Source of the DNA: DATLBY01 sp035526665
Lineage (GTDB): Bacteria; Acidobacteriota; Terriglobia; Bryobacterales; Bryobacteraceae
DNA: 37,686 nucleotides
Reading direction: 5' to 3'
Assembly (NCBI GenBank): GCA_035526665.1
Contig: DATLBY010000032.1
Location: 1-37,686 of the forward strand
The notes beneath the pieces are model-generated. The model saw nothing but the letters and a program-made list of their open reading frames with translations, had not been told where the DNA came from and did no database searches. The first letter of the stretch is position 1. Each line of letters starts with the position of its first letter. A program made the translations under genes and the position numbers. Below, in pieces: positions 8,831-17,187 of the stretch.

Positions 8831-8860
8831 AACCGGGAGCCAAGCGTTTTAAACCCGGTT
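8831..8860 (+). terminator. Possible stem-loop after the helicase gene
   Basis: AACCGGG at 8831-8837 pairs with CCCGGTT at 8854-8860 across a 16-base loop, beginning one base after the helicase tail's stop codon. The position suits a transcription end, but no T-run follows, so a classical intrinsic terminator is uncertain. Confidence 0.3.
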
Positions 8861-9018
8861 GAGGGTCACGCGGCTCACGATTAGAAGCGCGGACAAAGGT
8901 GATGGGGGTAAAGACAGGGAGCCTGGTGGTTGCTGGAGCAGCTTGCCCTGTGGACTCCAGATCCTTCCGTTGTAGGACACTTTGGCTACCATCGTTCAGT
9001 CGTCAGCGAAGATCGAAT
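8861..9018. other. Unassigned stretch before the TonB-receptor relic
   Basis: No continuous coding sequence could be recognised. Short frames here shift repeatedly and probably include more degraded receptor sequence. Confidence 0.3.
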
Positions 9019-9503
9019 GCAGCCAGCGTCCTGGACTATATCATCGGCGGCTGGCAAATCTCCGGCTTTCTTCAGACGGCCGTCCGTTCACTGTCTACTC
9101 CGGTTCCAACACACTGAGTAACGTGCAGCAGAGCCCGGCGAACTGCACGGGATGCACGCCAAAAGACAGGCAGGTCTTTGCCGACCCGTCCAGCAGTCTA
9201 ATTTTCTATTTCGACGAGGCAACGCGCGCCAGATTAAGCACACCGGCCCCGGGCGCACTTGGCAATACCGGGCGCAACTTCTTCCAGACCGCCGCGACGT
9301 GGAATATGGATTCATCTGTGTCGAAGCGTATCTACCTTCGCGAGAAGATGAATCTGGAGATTCGTGCCGATGCGACAAACCTGACCAACACGCCAACCTG
9401 GGATAACCCTACCGCGGATATCACGTCGTCTACGTTCGGGCGTCTGCGGGCGCCGTTGTCGCAAACTTCGCGAAAGATTCAGTTCGGCGCGAAGCTCAAC
9501 CTC
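9019..9503 (+). pseudogene. Relic of the C-terminal end of an Oar-like TonB-dependent receptor
   Basis: Two frames together read as the last part of the beta-barrel of acidobacterial receptors that carry an N-terminal carboxypeptidase-regulatory domain. Frame 1 gives VLDYIIGGWQISGFLQTA. After a frameshift near 9080, frame 3 gives GRPFTVYSGSNTLSNV, then NFFQTAATWNMDSSVSKR and LEIRADATNLTNTPTWDNP. It ends KIQFGAKLNL, where the normal receptor would stop. Here the stop has been lost, because the methyltransferase 3' end joins at 9504. The N-terminal signal peptide, plug and most of the barrel are absent. It is a non-functional fragment left by rearrangement, and it marks the right edge of the island. 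Confidence 0.8.
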
Positions 9504-10552
9504 TATGACGCGCGCTCCAGGAAACGTAAATCAATTTTGCGGCGTGGCAGTTGCGCGGGATGCACAGGCTCCTCCAGCTTGCGATACACCAGTTCGATCC
9601 AGGGGCCCGTCAGCGTGCCGCATTCCAGAGTAGTCGTGGAGCTCCAGGCAGCGACAGCGTCGCTGATGCCCGTCTGCTCTGCAAAAATCCTCTGGGATAC
9701 ATCCGCAAAGGGCATGGTGACCAGCTCGGAATTGAACGCACGAACCGGCTCATATCCGCAGCGCGCCAGCAGGCGGTTAAGTGAATGCGCGGTATAGCCG
9801 TAAAGATACGGAAAGCCCAGCAGGTTGTTATACGCCAGTGCCCGCATCACAAAACCGTCCTCGGCGGCGCCGGCTAGCGAATGTGAGAGAACGGTGTAGA
9901 ACAGCGCATTGGGCACACGAATTACCAGCAGTCCGAATCGCTTCAACTGGCGATGGATGGCCAGCAGAGTAGGTATTGGATCCGGGAGCTGCTCAAAACA
10001 GTTCCAGACGAAAACGGCGTCGAACCGGTTGCCCGAAAACTCGCAGTCTTCCACAATCGCGCGCTGTACCTCCAGCCCGCGCGAAGCGACGAAAGCTGAC
10101 GTATCCTTGCCGACGTCCAGGCCGACGGCGCGCCAGTTCCACTCCTCAGCCGCCTGCAAAAAGGCGCCGAGATGGCTCCCGAGCTCCAGCACGGAGGCGT
10201 GGGGGCGAAGCATGGGCGCAAATGCCGGCTTTTTATTGCGAAACGCCGTCAAATAGCGCGGGTAGACGTGTGCCATCAGGTCCGGATCGTTCGGATCCTC
10301 TTCATAGGAGTGCGCCTCACGAACCCGGCGTTCACTGCGCGTCAAAATCCCGCATCCGCTGCAGGCGACCAGGGGAGATGGGAAGCCGTGCATGAAATCC
10401 GTCAAATCCTTCAGCTCACTGCGGCTGGCCTTGCGGCCGAGGCGTGAATGGACGAATTCATCGCGCAGCCGTATCTCACGCTCAATGGACGTGACCGGCG
10501 CCGACCGTGTGAAAGTTCGGCCGCCACAGAGATTACATCGCGTAAGTGCCAC
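9503..10552 (-). CDS. Class I SAM-dependent methyltransferase with N-terminal zinc ribbon
   Basis: The gene encodes 349 residues from a GTG start. Cys6/Cys9 (CNLCGG) and Cys64/Cys67 (CSGCG) form a likely zinc-binding domain, as in the sugar C-methyltransferase and Methyltransf_13/23 type proteins. The SAM-binding motif I is VLELGSHLG at 121-129, with an acidic residue at the end of strand 2 (GLDVG, ~144-148). FDAVFVWNCFEQLPDP is the post-motif region where a typical member has a histidine after the loop. The likely role is methylation of a sugar or other small molecule, possibly in cell-surface or secondary metabolism; the substrate is unknown. The stop TAG uses one base contributed by the adjoining receptor relic, so the gene's end is exactly at the rearrangement junction. 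It is divergent from the porin gene. Confidence 0.82.
   Translation of the reverse strand: MALTRCNLCGGRTFTRSAPVTSIEREIRLRDEFVHSRLGRKASRSELKDLTDFMHGFPSPLVACSGCGILTRSERRVREAHSYEEDPNDPDLMAHVYPRYLTAFRNKKPAFAPMLRPHASVLELGSHLGAFLQAAEEWNWRAVGLDVGKDTSAFVASRGLEVQRAIVEDCEFSGNRFDAVFVWNCFEQLPDPIPTLLAIHRQLKRFGLLVIRVPNALFYTVLSHSLAGAAEDGFVMRALAYNNLLGFPYLYGYTAHSLNRLLARCGYEPVRAFNSELVTMPFADVSQRIFAEQTGISDAVAAWSSTTTLECGTLTGPWIELVYRKLEEPVHPAQLPRRKIDLRFLERAS
9504..9757. repeat. Direct repeat copy 2 (matches 406-658)
   Basis: This copy is the true 3' end of the intact methyltransferase gene and is one base longer than copy 1. Both copies have the same orientation. Recombination between them would remove about 9.1 kb and leave the alcohol dehydrogenase directly facing an intact methyltransferase. 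Confidence 0.9.
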
Positions 10553-10619
10553 AGTGAATAGGACGCCGTCAGGGCCACATTGCTACACATGCAATAGCGG
10601 TTATGAAACACTGAACGAA

Positions 10620-12092
10620 ATGACTCGAAGTGCCAAATATCTCATTCTCCTGGCGGGACTCGCCCTGCCGTGCGCCGCAGCGAGCCAGCGCGAGGAAATC
10701 CGGTTGCTGCAGGCTCAGCTCCAACAGCTAACCAGCACGGTTTCGGCGCTGCAGGCGCGTGTGCGAAGCCTGGAGCAAGCGCCTTCCGCCACAGTGATGC
10801 AGATTCGTCAGGAACCTATGCCGCCGCCAGTCCGGGAGACCGCCAAGCCGGCCCCTGCCGCGCCCTCGAAGTTTGCCATGGGCGGAGACTTCCGGCTGTA
10901 CTTCGACAGCATCACACGTCCGGCCGGCGGCGGTGCCCCCCGCGTGTCAAACATCCGCGGACGATACCTGCTGCATCTCGACCTCGCCGCGCAAATGCAC
11001 CGTACCCTGAGCATCCATGCCCGCCTCTCCACAGGACCTCTCAATAATCCGCTCACCGATATTCAGGACTTTGGAGGCGGCCTGGCACGGCACTCTCTGA
11101 TGCTCAGCGAGGCATATGTCGACTACCATCCCAACGCCAGATTCCGCTTCCAGGGAGGGCGTGTCGACAACGTATTTAACGACAGGTCGGCCTTTCTGTT
11201 CGACCAGGATTCCCGGTTCAATGGAACCAACGAAAGTTTCACGCTGCCCGGCAAAATCGCCAAATCGCAAGTGAAACTGATGGCCGGCCAGTACACATTC
11301 ACCCATCCGAATTTCCCTGAAATCGTCCCCGGGACTTCGAGCACAGCCGCGACGGCTACTCCCTCGCAGGCGTTTCTGGCGGCTGGGGCCAAACCCGGCA
11401 CTCAGCCCAGGGCCAGCCAGCTGTTCCAACAGGGAGCGCTTATCGACACCAGTTTGAGCGACGCGCTAACACAGCAGGCGGGCTTCGACCTGCAGCTATA
11501 CCGGAATCCAAATCAGCTACGGCTGATGTCGACGGCCGGAGGACTGTTCCTGGTCGGCGGCAGCATCGGCTTCAATCCGGTGGGACCCGTCCCGAGCCCA
11601 GGAAATGCGACGACGACGCCGGGTGGCGCCGAGTTCACCGCTCCCGGCTTCCGCATCGGCCACTTGACCTACACGCTGGCCCACCGCGGCCTCGGCGTGT
11701 TCGATCATTCTATTCCAATGTCTCTGAATATGCAGATGTCACGAAATTTCCACCATGTCTCCGACCGCAACGGATTCGCCATCATTGGGAGCGCCGGCCG
11801 CTCCCGGGAGGCTGGCGATCTGCGCCTGCAATATGCGTTTTACCGGAAGCAGGCGAATGCTCTGATTGGCGAAGTGACGGAGAACGACATCGGGATCGGA
11901 GGCAATGTCAACATGCAGGCCAACTCGCTGCGGATCGAATATACTCTGCACCGGGGGGTGATCTTCGCCAATAACATCATCACTACGAAATGGTTGAAGG
12001 ACAGTAACCCGCAGGCGCGGTTTTTTGTCCCTTTCGGCGCCACCGTGCCGCTCCAGTTTCGCTATCAGAGCATGCTGCTGTTCCGGTTTTAA
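10620..12092 (+). CDS. Outer-membrane porin-like beta-barrel protein with coiled-coil N-terminus
   Basis: The 490-residue protein begins at ATG 10620. A longer in-frame extension upstream exists but is antisense to the methyltransferase and lacks protein character. Residues 1-22 form a signal peptide (YLILLAGLALPCAAA). Residues ~24-52 are a heptad-like coiled coil (IRLLQAQLQQLTSTVSALQA), as used by some porins to trimerise in the periplasm. A proline-rich linker follows, then a long alternating strand region with many aromatic residues. The last residue is phenylalanine (MLLFRF), the usual signal for assembly by the BAM complex. It probably forms a diffusion channel in the outer membrane; the substrate is unknown. 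It precedes the DUF1549 gene by 53 bases. Confidence 0.75.
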   Translation: MTRSAKYLILLAGLALPCAAASQREEIRLLQAQLQQLTSTVSALQARVRSLEQAPSATVMQIRQEPMPPPVRETAKPAPAAPSKFAMGGDFRLYFDSITRPAGGGAPRVSNIRGRYLLHLDLAAQMHRTLSIHARLSTGPLNNPLTDIQDFGGGLARHSLMLSEAYVDYHPNARFRFQGGRVDNVFNDRSAFLFDQDSRFNGTNESFTLPGKIAKSQVKLMAGQYTFTHPNFPEIVPGTSSTAATATPSQAFLAAGAKPGTQPRASQLFQQGALIDTSLSDALTQQAGFDLQLYRNPNQLRLMSTAGGLFLVGGSIGFNPVGPVPSPGNATTTPGGAEFTAPGFRIGHLTYTLAHRGLGVFDHSIPMSLNMQMSRNFHHVSDRNGFAIIGSAGRSREAGDLRLQYAFYRKQANALIGEVTENDIGIGGNVNMQANSLRIEYTLHRGVIFANNIITTKWLKDSNPQARFFVPFGATVPLQFRYQSMLLFRF

Positions 12093-12145
12093 TGACATGA
12101 AATATGGTATGTTCTTAACAACTTCCCCATTTTAGGAGGGGACAC

Positions 12146-14398
12146 ATGCGTTCGCTTTTGTCCAGGGCTGCCTGTGGCGCCCTGCTGCTCTCTGTAGCGC
12201 TTTGCTCTCTTTCCGCCGCTGAAGGCGCCCGTCCATTCACCGCGCAGCAGCGTAAGTGGTGGGCCTTTCAGAAGGTTACGAAACCCGCTGTTCCCGCAGT
12301 GAAAGATCCGGCCTGGGTGCATAACCCGATCGACGCATTTGTTCTCGCTAGGTTGGAAGCAAAGGGCATCAAGCCCAATGAGCCGGCGGACAAAACCACG
12401 CTTCTGCGCCGCGTGACCCTGGATCTTACAGGGCTGCCTCCCGCGCCCGAGGACGTTCAGGCGTTCCTCAGCGACGTCTCCCCCGATGCATACGAAAAGT
12501 TAGTGGATCGCCTGCTCGCGTCTCCGCATTATGGGGAGCGATGGGCCCGGCACTGGCTCGATCTGGCGCGCTACGCCGACAGCGCGGGCTTCAAGGCCGA
12601 CGAAACACGGCCGAATATCTGGCGCTATCGCGATTATGTGATCAGTTCCTTCAATTCCGACAAGCCGTACGACCGCTTCGTGAAAGAGCAGATCGCCGGG
12701 GAAGAGCTCTACCCGGGGGATCCCGCGGCGCTGGTCGCCACCGGTTTCAGCCGCCACTTCCCGGATGAGAGCAATGCCCGCAATCTGATGCAGCGGCGGC
12801 AGGAATTGTTAAACGACGTGACCGATGCCGTGGGAGCGACTTTTTTGGGCCTCACCTACGGCTGCGCGCGCTGTCACGACCATAAATTCGACCCCATCCT
12901 GCACAAGGACTACTATCGACTGCAGGCCTTTTTCGCGAATACGCGCAGTGAGGACGAGGCGCCCCTGCTGAAGCCCGAAGAAAAGGCCGATTTTGACGCG
13001 AAATATGCCATTTGGGCTGAGAAAACGAACGATATTCGGGCTGAAATGAAGGCGCTGGCTGCCCCTCAGGTGGCGGCCATGTATAAAGACAACTTCGACA
13101 AGTACCCGGAAGAGATACAGCAGGCGATCACCACCGATCCCGCTAAGCGGACGCCTTTCCAGTGGCAGATGTACCACAAATCGCAATGGTTGCTGAATGT
13201 GGATCAAGAAGATGCCGCCAAAAAACTCAAGGGCGACGCGGGGGTGCGCTACAAGCAACTGCAGATCGAGCTGGCGAAATTCAACGCCATCAAGCCGCAG
13301 CAAATGCCTGTCGGGCAGGCTATGATCGACAACGGTCCGGCATCGCCCAAGACTCATATTCTCGGCGCGGGCGCCTATGATGCTCCCCTGGCCGAAGTGC
13401 AGCCGGGCTTTCTCTCCATTCTGGATCCGGCGGACGCGAAGGTCACCCCTCCTCCGGCGGTCAATTCCACCGGCCGGCGCGCCGCTCTGGCCGGCTGGCT
13501 GGCCGACCCGAATAATCCCCTCAGCACGCGTGTGATCGTCAACCGGATTTGGCACTATCACTTTGGACGCGGGCTCGCAGGCACTCCCAGTGACTTCGGC
13601 CTGATGGGCGAGCGGCCGACGCATCCGGAGCTGCTGGATTATCTGACGGCGAATTTCGTGGAGAACGGTTGGAGTATTAAGAAGCTCCACCGCCAGATCC
13701 TGTTGTCGGGTACCTACCGTCAATCCTCGGCTTACCGGAAAGAGTCGGCCGCGGTGGATCCCGATGACAAGCTGCTCTGGCGGTTCAACCGGCGCCGGCT
13801 GGAAGGCGAGAGCATCCGCGATTCCATGCTTTTCGCGAGCGGTTTGCTGAATCCGAAAATCGGGGGACCAGCTGTGTTCCCGCCCTTGCCTGCCGGAGTG
13901 GAGACGCGCGGTGGCTGGAAAAAGAATGAAGAGGAATCCGAAACTAGGCGCAGAAGCGTTTATGTATTTGTGAGGCGTAATACCCGCTATCCGATGTTTG
14001 AAAGCTTTGATATGCCGGACAGCCATGAGAGCTGCTCGCGCCGCAGCCAAAGTGTGACGCCTAGCCAGTCTCTGGAACTGCTGAACAACGAACTGGTGCT
14101 GGGCTGGTCGCGCGCCCTGGCCGGCCGCGTTTTGAATGACAGCGGGTTGACCCCCGAGGCGCAGCTCGATCGGGCCTACAAGCTGGCGTATGCCCGGACG
14201 CCTACTGCGGAGGAGCGGAAAGCGGCGCTGGCGTTCCTGGAGCGTCACACGCCCTTACTCGAAGCCCGCCTCGCGAAAAACGAGAAGGTCCCGTTGCCGG
14301 ACCAGCTTCCAGCAGGAGTTCCGCCCGCGCGCGCCGCCGCGCTGGTCGACCTCTGTCACATGCTGCTGAATGCCAACGAATTTCTGTATCTGAATTGA
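12146..14398 (+). CDS. DUF1549/DUF1553 (PSCyt2-PSD1) secreted protein
   Basis: The 750-residue protein has a signal peptide (residues 1-25) and a strong AGGAGG at 12134-12139. DUF1549 occupies roughly 50-265, with NPIDAFVLARLE, RRVTLDLTGLPP, and YGERWARHWLDLARYADS. A CARCHDHKFDP motif at ~240-250 has the CXXCH form and could bind haem or another metal. DUF1553 covers the C-terminal half, with RVIVNRIWHYHFGRGL and HRQILLSGTYRQSS. The separate N-terminal cytochrome c domain found in many planctomycete relatives is missing. Family members pair with DUF1501 proteins in Planctomycetota and Acidobacteriota and are suspected to act in periplasmic polymer breakdown, but their chemistry is unproven. 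The adjoining DUF1501 gene starts at or just after this stop. Confidence 0.9.
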   Translation: MRSLLSRAACGALLLSVALCSLSAAEGARPFTAQQRKWWAFQKVTKPAVPAVKDPAWVHNPIDAFVLARLEAKGIKPNEPADKTTLLRRVTLDLTGLPPAPEDVQAFLSDVSPDAYEKLVDRLLASPHYGERWARHWLDLARYADSAGFKADETRPNIWRYRDYVISSFNSDKPYDRFVKEQIAGEELYPGDPAALVATGFSRHFPDESNARNLMQRRQELLNDVTDAVGATFLGLTYGCARCHDHKFDPILHKDYYRLQAFFANTRSEDEAPLLKPEEKADFDAKYAIWAEKTNDIRAEMKALAAPQVAAMYKDNFDKYPEEIQQAITTDPAKRTPFQWQMYHKSQWLLNVDQEDAAKKLKGDAGVRYKQLQIELAKFNAIKPQQMPVGQAMIDNGPASPKTHILGAGAYDAPLAEVQPGFLSILDPADAKVTPPPAVNSTGRRAALAGWLADPNNPLSTRVIVNRIWHYHFGRGLAGTPSDFGLMGERPTHPELLDYLTANFVENGWSIKKLHRQILLSGTYRQSSAYRKESAAVDPDDKLLWRFNRRRLEGESIRDSMLFASGLLNPKIGGPAVFPPLPAGVETRGGWKKNEEESETRRRSVYVFVRRNTRYPMFESFDMPDSHESCSRRSQSVTPSQSLELLNNELVLGWSRALAGRVLNDSGLTPEAQLDRAYKLAYARTPTAEERKAALAFLERHTPLLEARLAKNEKVPLPDQLPAGVPPARAAALVDLCHMLLNANEFLYLN

Positions 14399-14406
14399 GT
14401 AATCCC

Positions 14407-15831
14407 ATGTTCGACAAACTTTCTCATCACTGGCCGGTCCGATCCCGCCGCGAATTCTTCACCCAGGCGGGCAGCGGGCTGGCGGGAATCGCGCTCGCCA
14501 ACATGCTGCGCGGCGATGGGCTGCTGGCAGCGCCGGTGGATCCCATGGCTCCGAAATCGCCGCACCATCTTCCCAAGGCGAAGTCCGTCATCTGGCTATT
14601 TATGGAGGGCGGTCCGAGTCATATCGACCTGTTCGATCCCAAGCCGAAATTGAATGAAATGAACGGCCAGCCGGTTCCCCCGTCGTTTGGCAAGATTGTC
14701 ACCGCGATGGGCACCGCCGGCAACACGTTGATGGGTTCGCAGCGCAAATTCAAGCAATACGGGCAGAGCGGAACCTGGGTTTCCGACTGGTATCCGAACA
14801 TTGCGGAGCATGTGGACGACATGGCTGTGATCCGCTCCTGCTGGGCGGATGGACTGAACCACGTGGGCTCCGTGTGCCAGATGAACACCGGCGATATTCT
14901 CGCGGGGCGGCCTTCCATGGGCTCATGGCTAACGTATGGACTTGGCAGCGCCAACCGGAATCTGCCGAGTTTTGTGGTGCTGCTGGATGAAAAGGAGCCG
15001 CTGGGCGGAACCAAGAACTGGAGCTCCGGATTCCTGCCCGCTACTTATCAGGGAACACAGTTCCGGCAGGGCGACACCCCTATCCTGCACTTGAAACCGC
15101 CGCTGGGCACTACCGAGGAGCAGCAACGGAGTAAACTCGCGTTCCTGAAGGAATTGAACGAGCGCTTTTCCGCCGACAAGCAGGAAGATACCGATCTGGA
15201 TGCGCGCATTCGCTCCTACGAGCTCGCCTACCAGATGCAGGCGGCGGCTCCCGAGGCTGTGGATCTGGCCAAGGAGTCGGAGGCAACTAAAAAGCTCTAT
15301 GGAATCGACCAACCCGAGACAGAGACCTTTGGGAAAAACTGCCTGATGGCGCGCCGGCTGGTGGAGCGCGGCGTCCGGTTTGTGGAGCTTTATTGCGGCT
15401 CGGGCAGCGGCTGGGATGCGCATGTCAACATCGAAGGCAACCATGGAAAATGGTGCAAAGTCTCTGATAAGCCGGTCGCTGGCCTGCTGGCCGACCTGAA
15501 ATCCCGCGGCATGTTGCAGGACACGCTGGTTGTGTGGGGCGGCGAGTTTGGACGCACACCGTTCAATGAAAAGAGCACCGGCCGTGATCACAATCCCTGG
15601 GGCTTCACCATGTTTATGGCGGGCGGGGGTGTCAAAGGCGGCCAGACAATCGGGACCACCGATGAGATCGGGCTGCGTGTTATCGACAGGCCGTATCACG
15701 TCCACGACATTCACGCCTCCATCCTGAATCTGCTCGGGTTGGACCATGTGCGCCTGACCTACATGCACAACGGCCGCGCGGAGCGCCCCACCATCACCAG
15801 CGGCGCTGTGATCAAAGAACTCACCGCCTGA
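14407..15831 (+). CDS. DUF1501 family Tat-exported protein (alkaline-phosphatase-like fold)
   Basis: The protein has 474 residues from ATG 14407; a TTG at 14395 overlapping the upstream stop is an alternative. A twin-arginine signal is visible as SRREFFTQAGSGLAGIALAN near residues 13-32, so export should be in the folded state. The body contains WLFMEGGPSHIDLFDPKP and WGGEFGRTP followed by GRDHNPWG, all typical of DUF1501. DUF1501 proteins are related to sulfatases and alkaline phosphatases, but the substrate is unknown. It almost always neighbours DUF1549/DUF1553 genes, as here. Its stop TGA overlaps the start of the ECF sigma factor (TGATG), which ties expression of this enzyme pair to a regulatory pair. 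Confidence 0.92.
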   Translation: MFDKLSHHWPVRSRREFFTQAGSGLAGIALANMLRGDGLLAAPVDPMAPKSPHHLPKAKSVIWLFMEGGPSHIDLFDPKPKLNEMNGQPVPPSFGKIVTAMGTAGNTLMGSQRKFKQYGQSGTWVSDWYPNIAEHVDDMAVIRSCWADGLNHVGSVCQMNTGDILAGRPSMGSWLTYGLGSANRNLPSFVVLLDEKEPLGGTKNWSSGFLPATYQGTQFRQGDTPILHLKPPLGTTEEQQRSKLAFLKELNERFSADKQEDTDLDARIRSYELAYQMQAAAPEAVDLAKESEATKKLYGIDQPETETFGKNCLMARRLVERGVRFVELYCGSGSGWDAHVNIEGNHGKWCKVSDKPVAGLLADLKSRGMLQDTLVVWGGEFGRTPFNEKSTGRDHNPWGFTMFMAGGGVKGGQTIGTTDEIGLRVIDRPYHVHDIHASILNLLGLDHVRLTYMHNGRAERPTITSGAVIKELTA

Positions 15832-16421
15832 TGCTTCTGCTCCCGTTTTTATTCGCCGCCATTCACGCCAAGGAGGACGGAGAACTTGCCGCGCGCCTGA
15901 AACGCCGCGATCCGCAGGCGATGGCCGAACTGTACGACCGCTACGGACGCATCGCATACGTACTGGTCTTCCGCATTGTGAAAGACGCGGGCGTGGCCGA
16001 GGACCTGGTGCAGGAGACCTTCCTGCGCGTGTGGAACCGTGTGCAGGGCTTCGACCACGAGCGCGGTGCTTTGGGGCCTTGGGTCTTAACCGTCGCCCGC
16101 AATCGCGCCATCGACTATCTGCGCTCCGTGGACGGCCGCATGTCGCAGAATGCGTACGAGCTGGAAGCGAGCGAGCATCCCAGCCTGTTCGCCAACCTGG
16201 AGCACGAGATTCTCAACTCCGATCGCGCCCGGCGGTTGAAGGCGGCATTTGAGAAGCTGAATCCGAATCAGCGGCTGGTGATCGAGCTCGCCTATTATGA
16301 AGGCCTGTCGCAGAGCGAGATGGCCGAACGTATGAAGCAGCCACTCGGCACCGTCAAAACCTGGACGCGCAGTGCTCTCCGTACTCTGCGAGACGAGTTG
16401 GGCGAGGCGGTAGCAGTATGA
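15831..16421 (+). CDS. ECF-type RNA polymerase sigma factor
   Basis: The 196-residue protein carries region 2 (ELYDRYGRIAYVLVFRIV, then AEDLVQETFLRVWN) at about 34-75. Region 4 follows (LNPNQRLVIELAYYEGLSQS, then EMAERMKQPLGTVKTW) at about 145-185. It directs RNA polymerase to a small set of promoters when released from its anti-sigma factor. The start ATG 15831 shares a base with the DUF1501 stop, and no separate ribosome binding site is seen, so translation is probably coupled. The first ~12 residues (LLLPFLFAAIHA) are unusually hydrophobic for a sigma factor, so the true start may be later, but no better in-frame start was found. The gene overlaps the anti-sigma gene by four bases (ATGA), the standard arrangement for such pairs. 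Confidence 0.93.
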   Translation: MLLLPFLFAAIHAKEDGELAARLKRRDPQAMAELYDRYGRIAYVLVFRIVKDAGVAEDLVQETFLRVWNRVQGFDHERGALGPWVLTVARNRAIDYLRSVDGRMSQNAYELEASEHPSLFANLEHEILNSDRARRLKAAFEKLNPNQRLVIELAYYEGLSQSEMAERMKQPLGTVKTWTRSALRTLRDELGEAVAV

Positions 16422-17155
16422 ATTGCGACTCGCTGCAAGACGATTACGAGCTGCACGCGCTTTGCCTGCTGGAAGAGCCGGAACGCATCGAGCTGGAAGA
16501 GCATTTGCGCCGCGGGTGCCCGAATTGTACGCTCGGGATGAAGCGGGCCCTGGAATTGAATAGCGCGATTCTTGCGGTCACGCCCGTAGTGGAAGTGCCG
16601 AAACGTCTGCGGGGCAAGGTCCTGGCGAGCGTAGGCGTTGAGCCTTCGAATTGGGGCTGGATCTCAGGCTGGGCGGCAGCGCTGGCAAGCCTCTTGATCG
16701 CTGTTCTATGGTTGAGCGTGCAGGACCGGCGGCGCGGCATAGAACTGGCGGAGGCCCGGCAGGCAGTGGAGCGCAGCCATGCCGAAACCGCGCAGATGCA
16801 GCAGGCAATCGCCATGTTGTACCAGCCGGAGACCAGGCAGGTGCTCTTCGGGCAGGGAGAGCCGGCGCCCCCGCGCGGACGTGTCTTTGTGCACGCTACC
16901 CGCGGCGTACTGCTGCTCGCCAGCAATCTGCCGCAAGTCGCCGGCAAGACTTATGAGCTCTGGGTGATTCCGAAGAGCGGCGCCCCGCGTCCGGCGGGAC
17001 TTTTTCAGTCCGATGCGAGCGGCAACGCCGTCTACTTATCCAGCGGGCCGGTGGATATGACACAGACCGGCGCCGTTGCGGTCACCCTGGAACCGGAGGC
17101 CGGCTCACCTGCGCCTACCACCAAGCCGGTTATTGTGGCGGCGCTTTCGGACTAG
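16418..17155 (+). CDS. RskA-type membrane anti-sigma factor
   Basis: The 245-residue protein starts at the ATGA overlap with the sigma gene. The N-terminal cytoplasmic part has His29, Cys34 and Cys37 (HLRRGCPNC), a zinc-binding anti-sigma pattern. One membrane segment lies at about 83-101 (AAALASLLIAVLWLSV). A predicted coiled coil follows at ~104-135, then an RskA-type C-terminal domain (YELWVIPKSGAPRPAGLF) outside the membrane. It should hold the ECF factor inactive until a cell-envelope signal arrives. Because it sits directly after the DUF1549-DUF1501 genes, that signal may relate to their substrate; this is inference. Confidence 0.9.
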   Translation: MNCDSLQDDYELHALCLLEEPERIELEEHLRRGCPNCTLGMKRALELNSAILAVTPVVEVPKRLRGKVLASVGVEPSNWGWISGWAAALASLLIAVLWLSVQDRRRGIELAEARQAVERSHAETAQMQQAIAMLYQPETRQVLFGQGEPAPPRGRVFVHATRGVLLLASNLPQVAGKTYELWVIPKSGAPRPAGLFQSDASGNAVYLSSGPVDMTQTGAVAVTLEPEAGSPAPTTKPVIVAALSD

Positions 17156-17187
17156 GTTTGTAGCTCTCTTTCAGGCGGCTGCGGCTC

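Noticed and set aside
12809..14248. Minus-strand frame of 479 codons
   Set aside because: It lies fully opposite the DUF1549/DUF1553 gene, which carries many conserved motifs.
14929..15957. Minus-strand frame of 342 codons
   Set aside because: It lies opposite DUF1501 and the ECF sigma factor start, both clearly coding.
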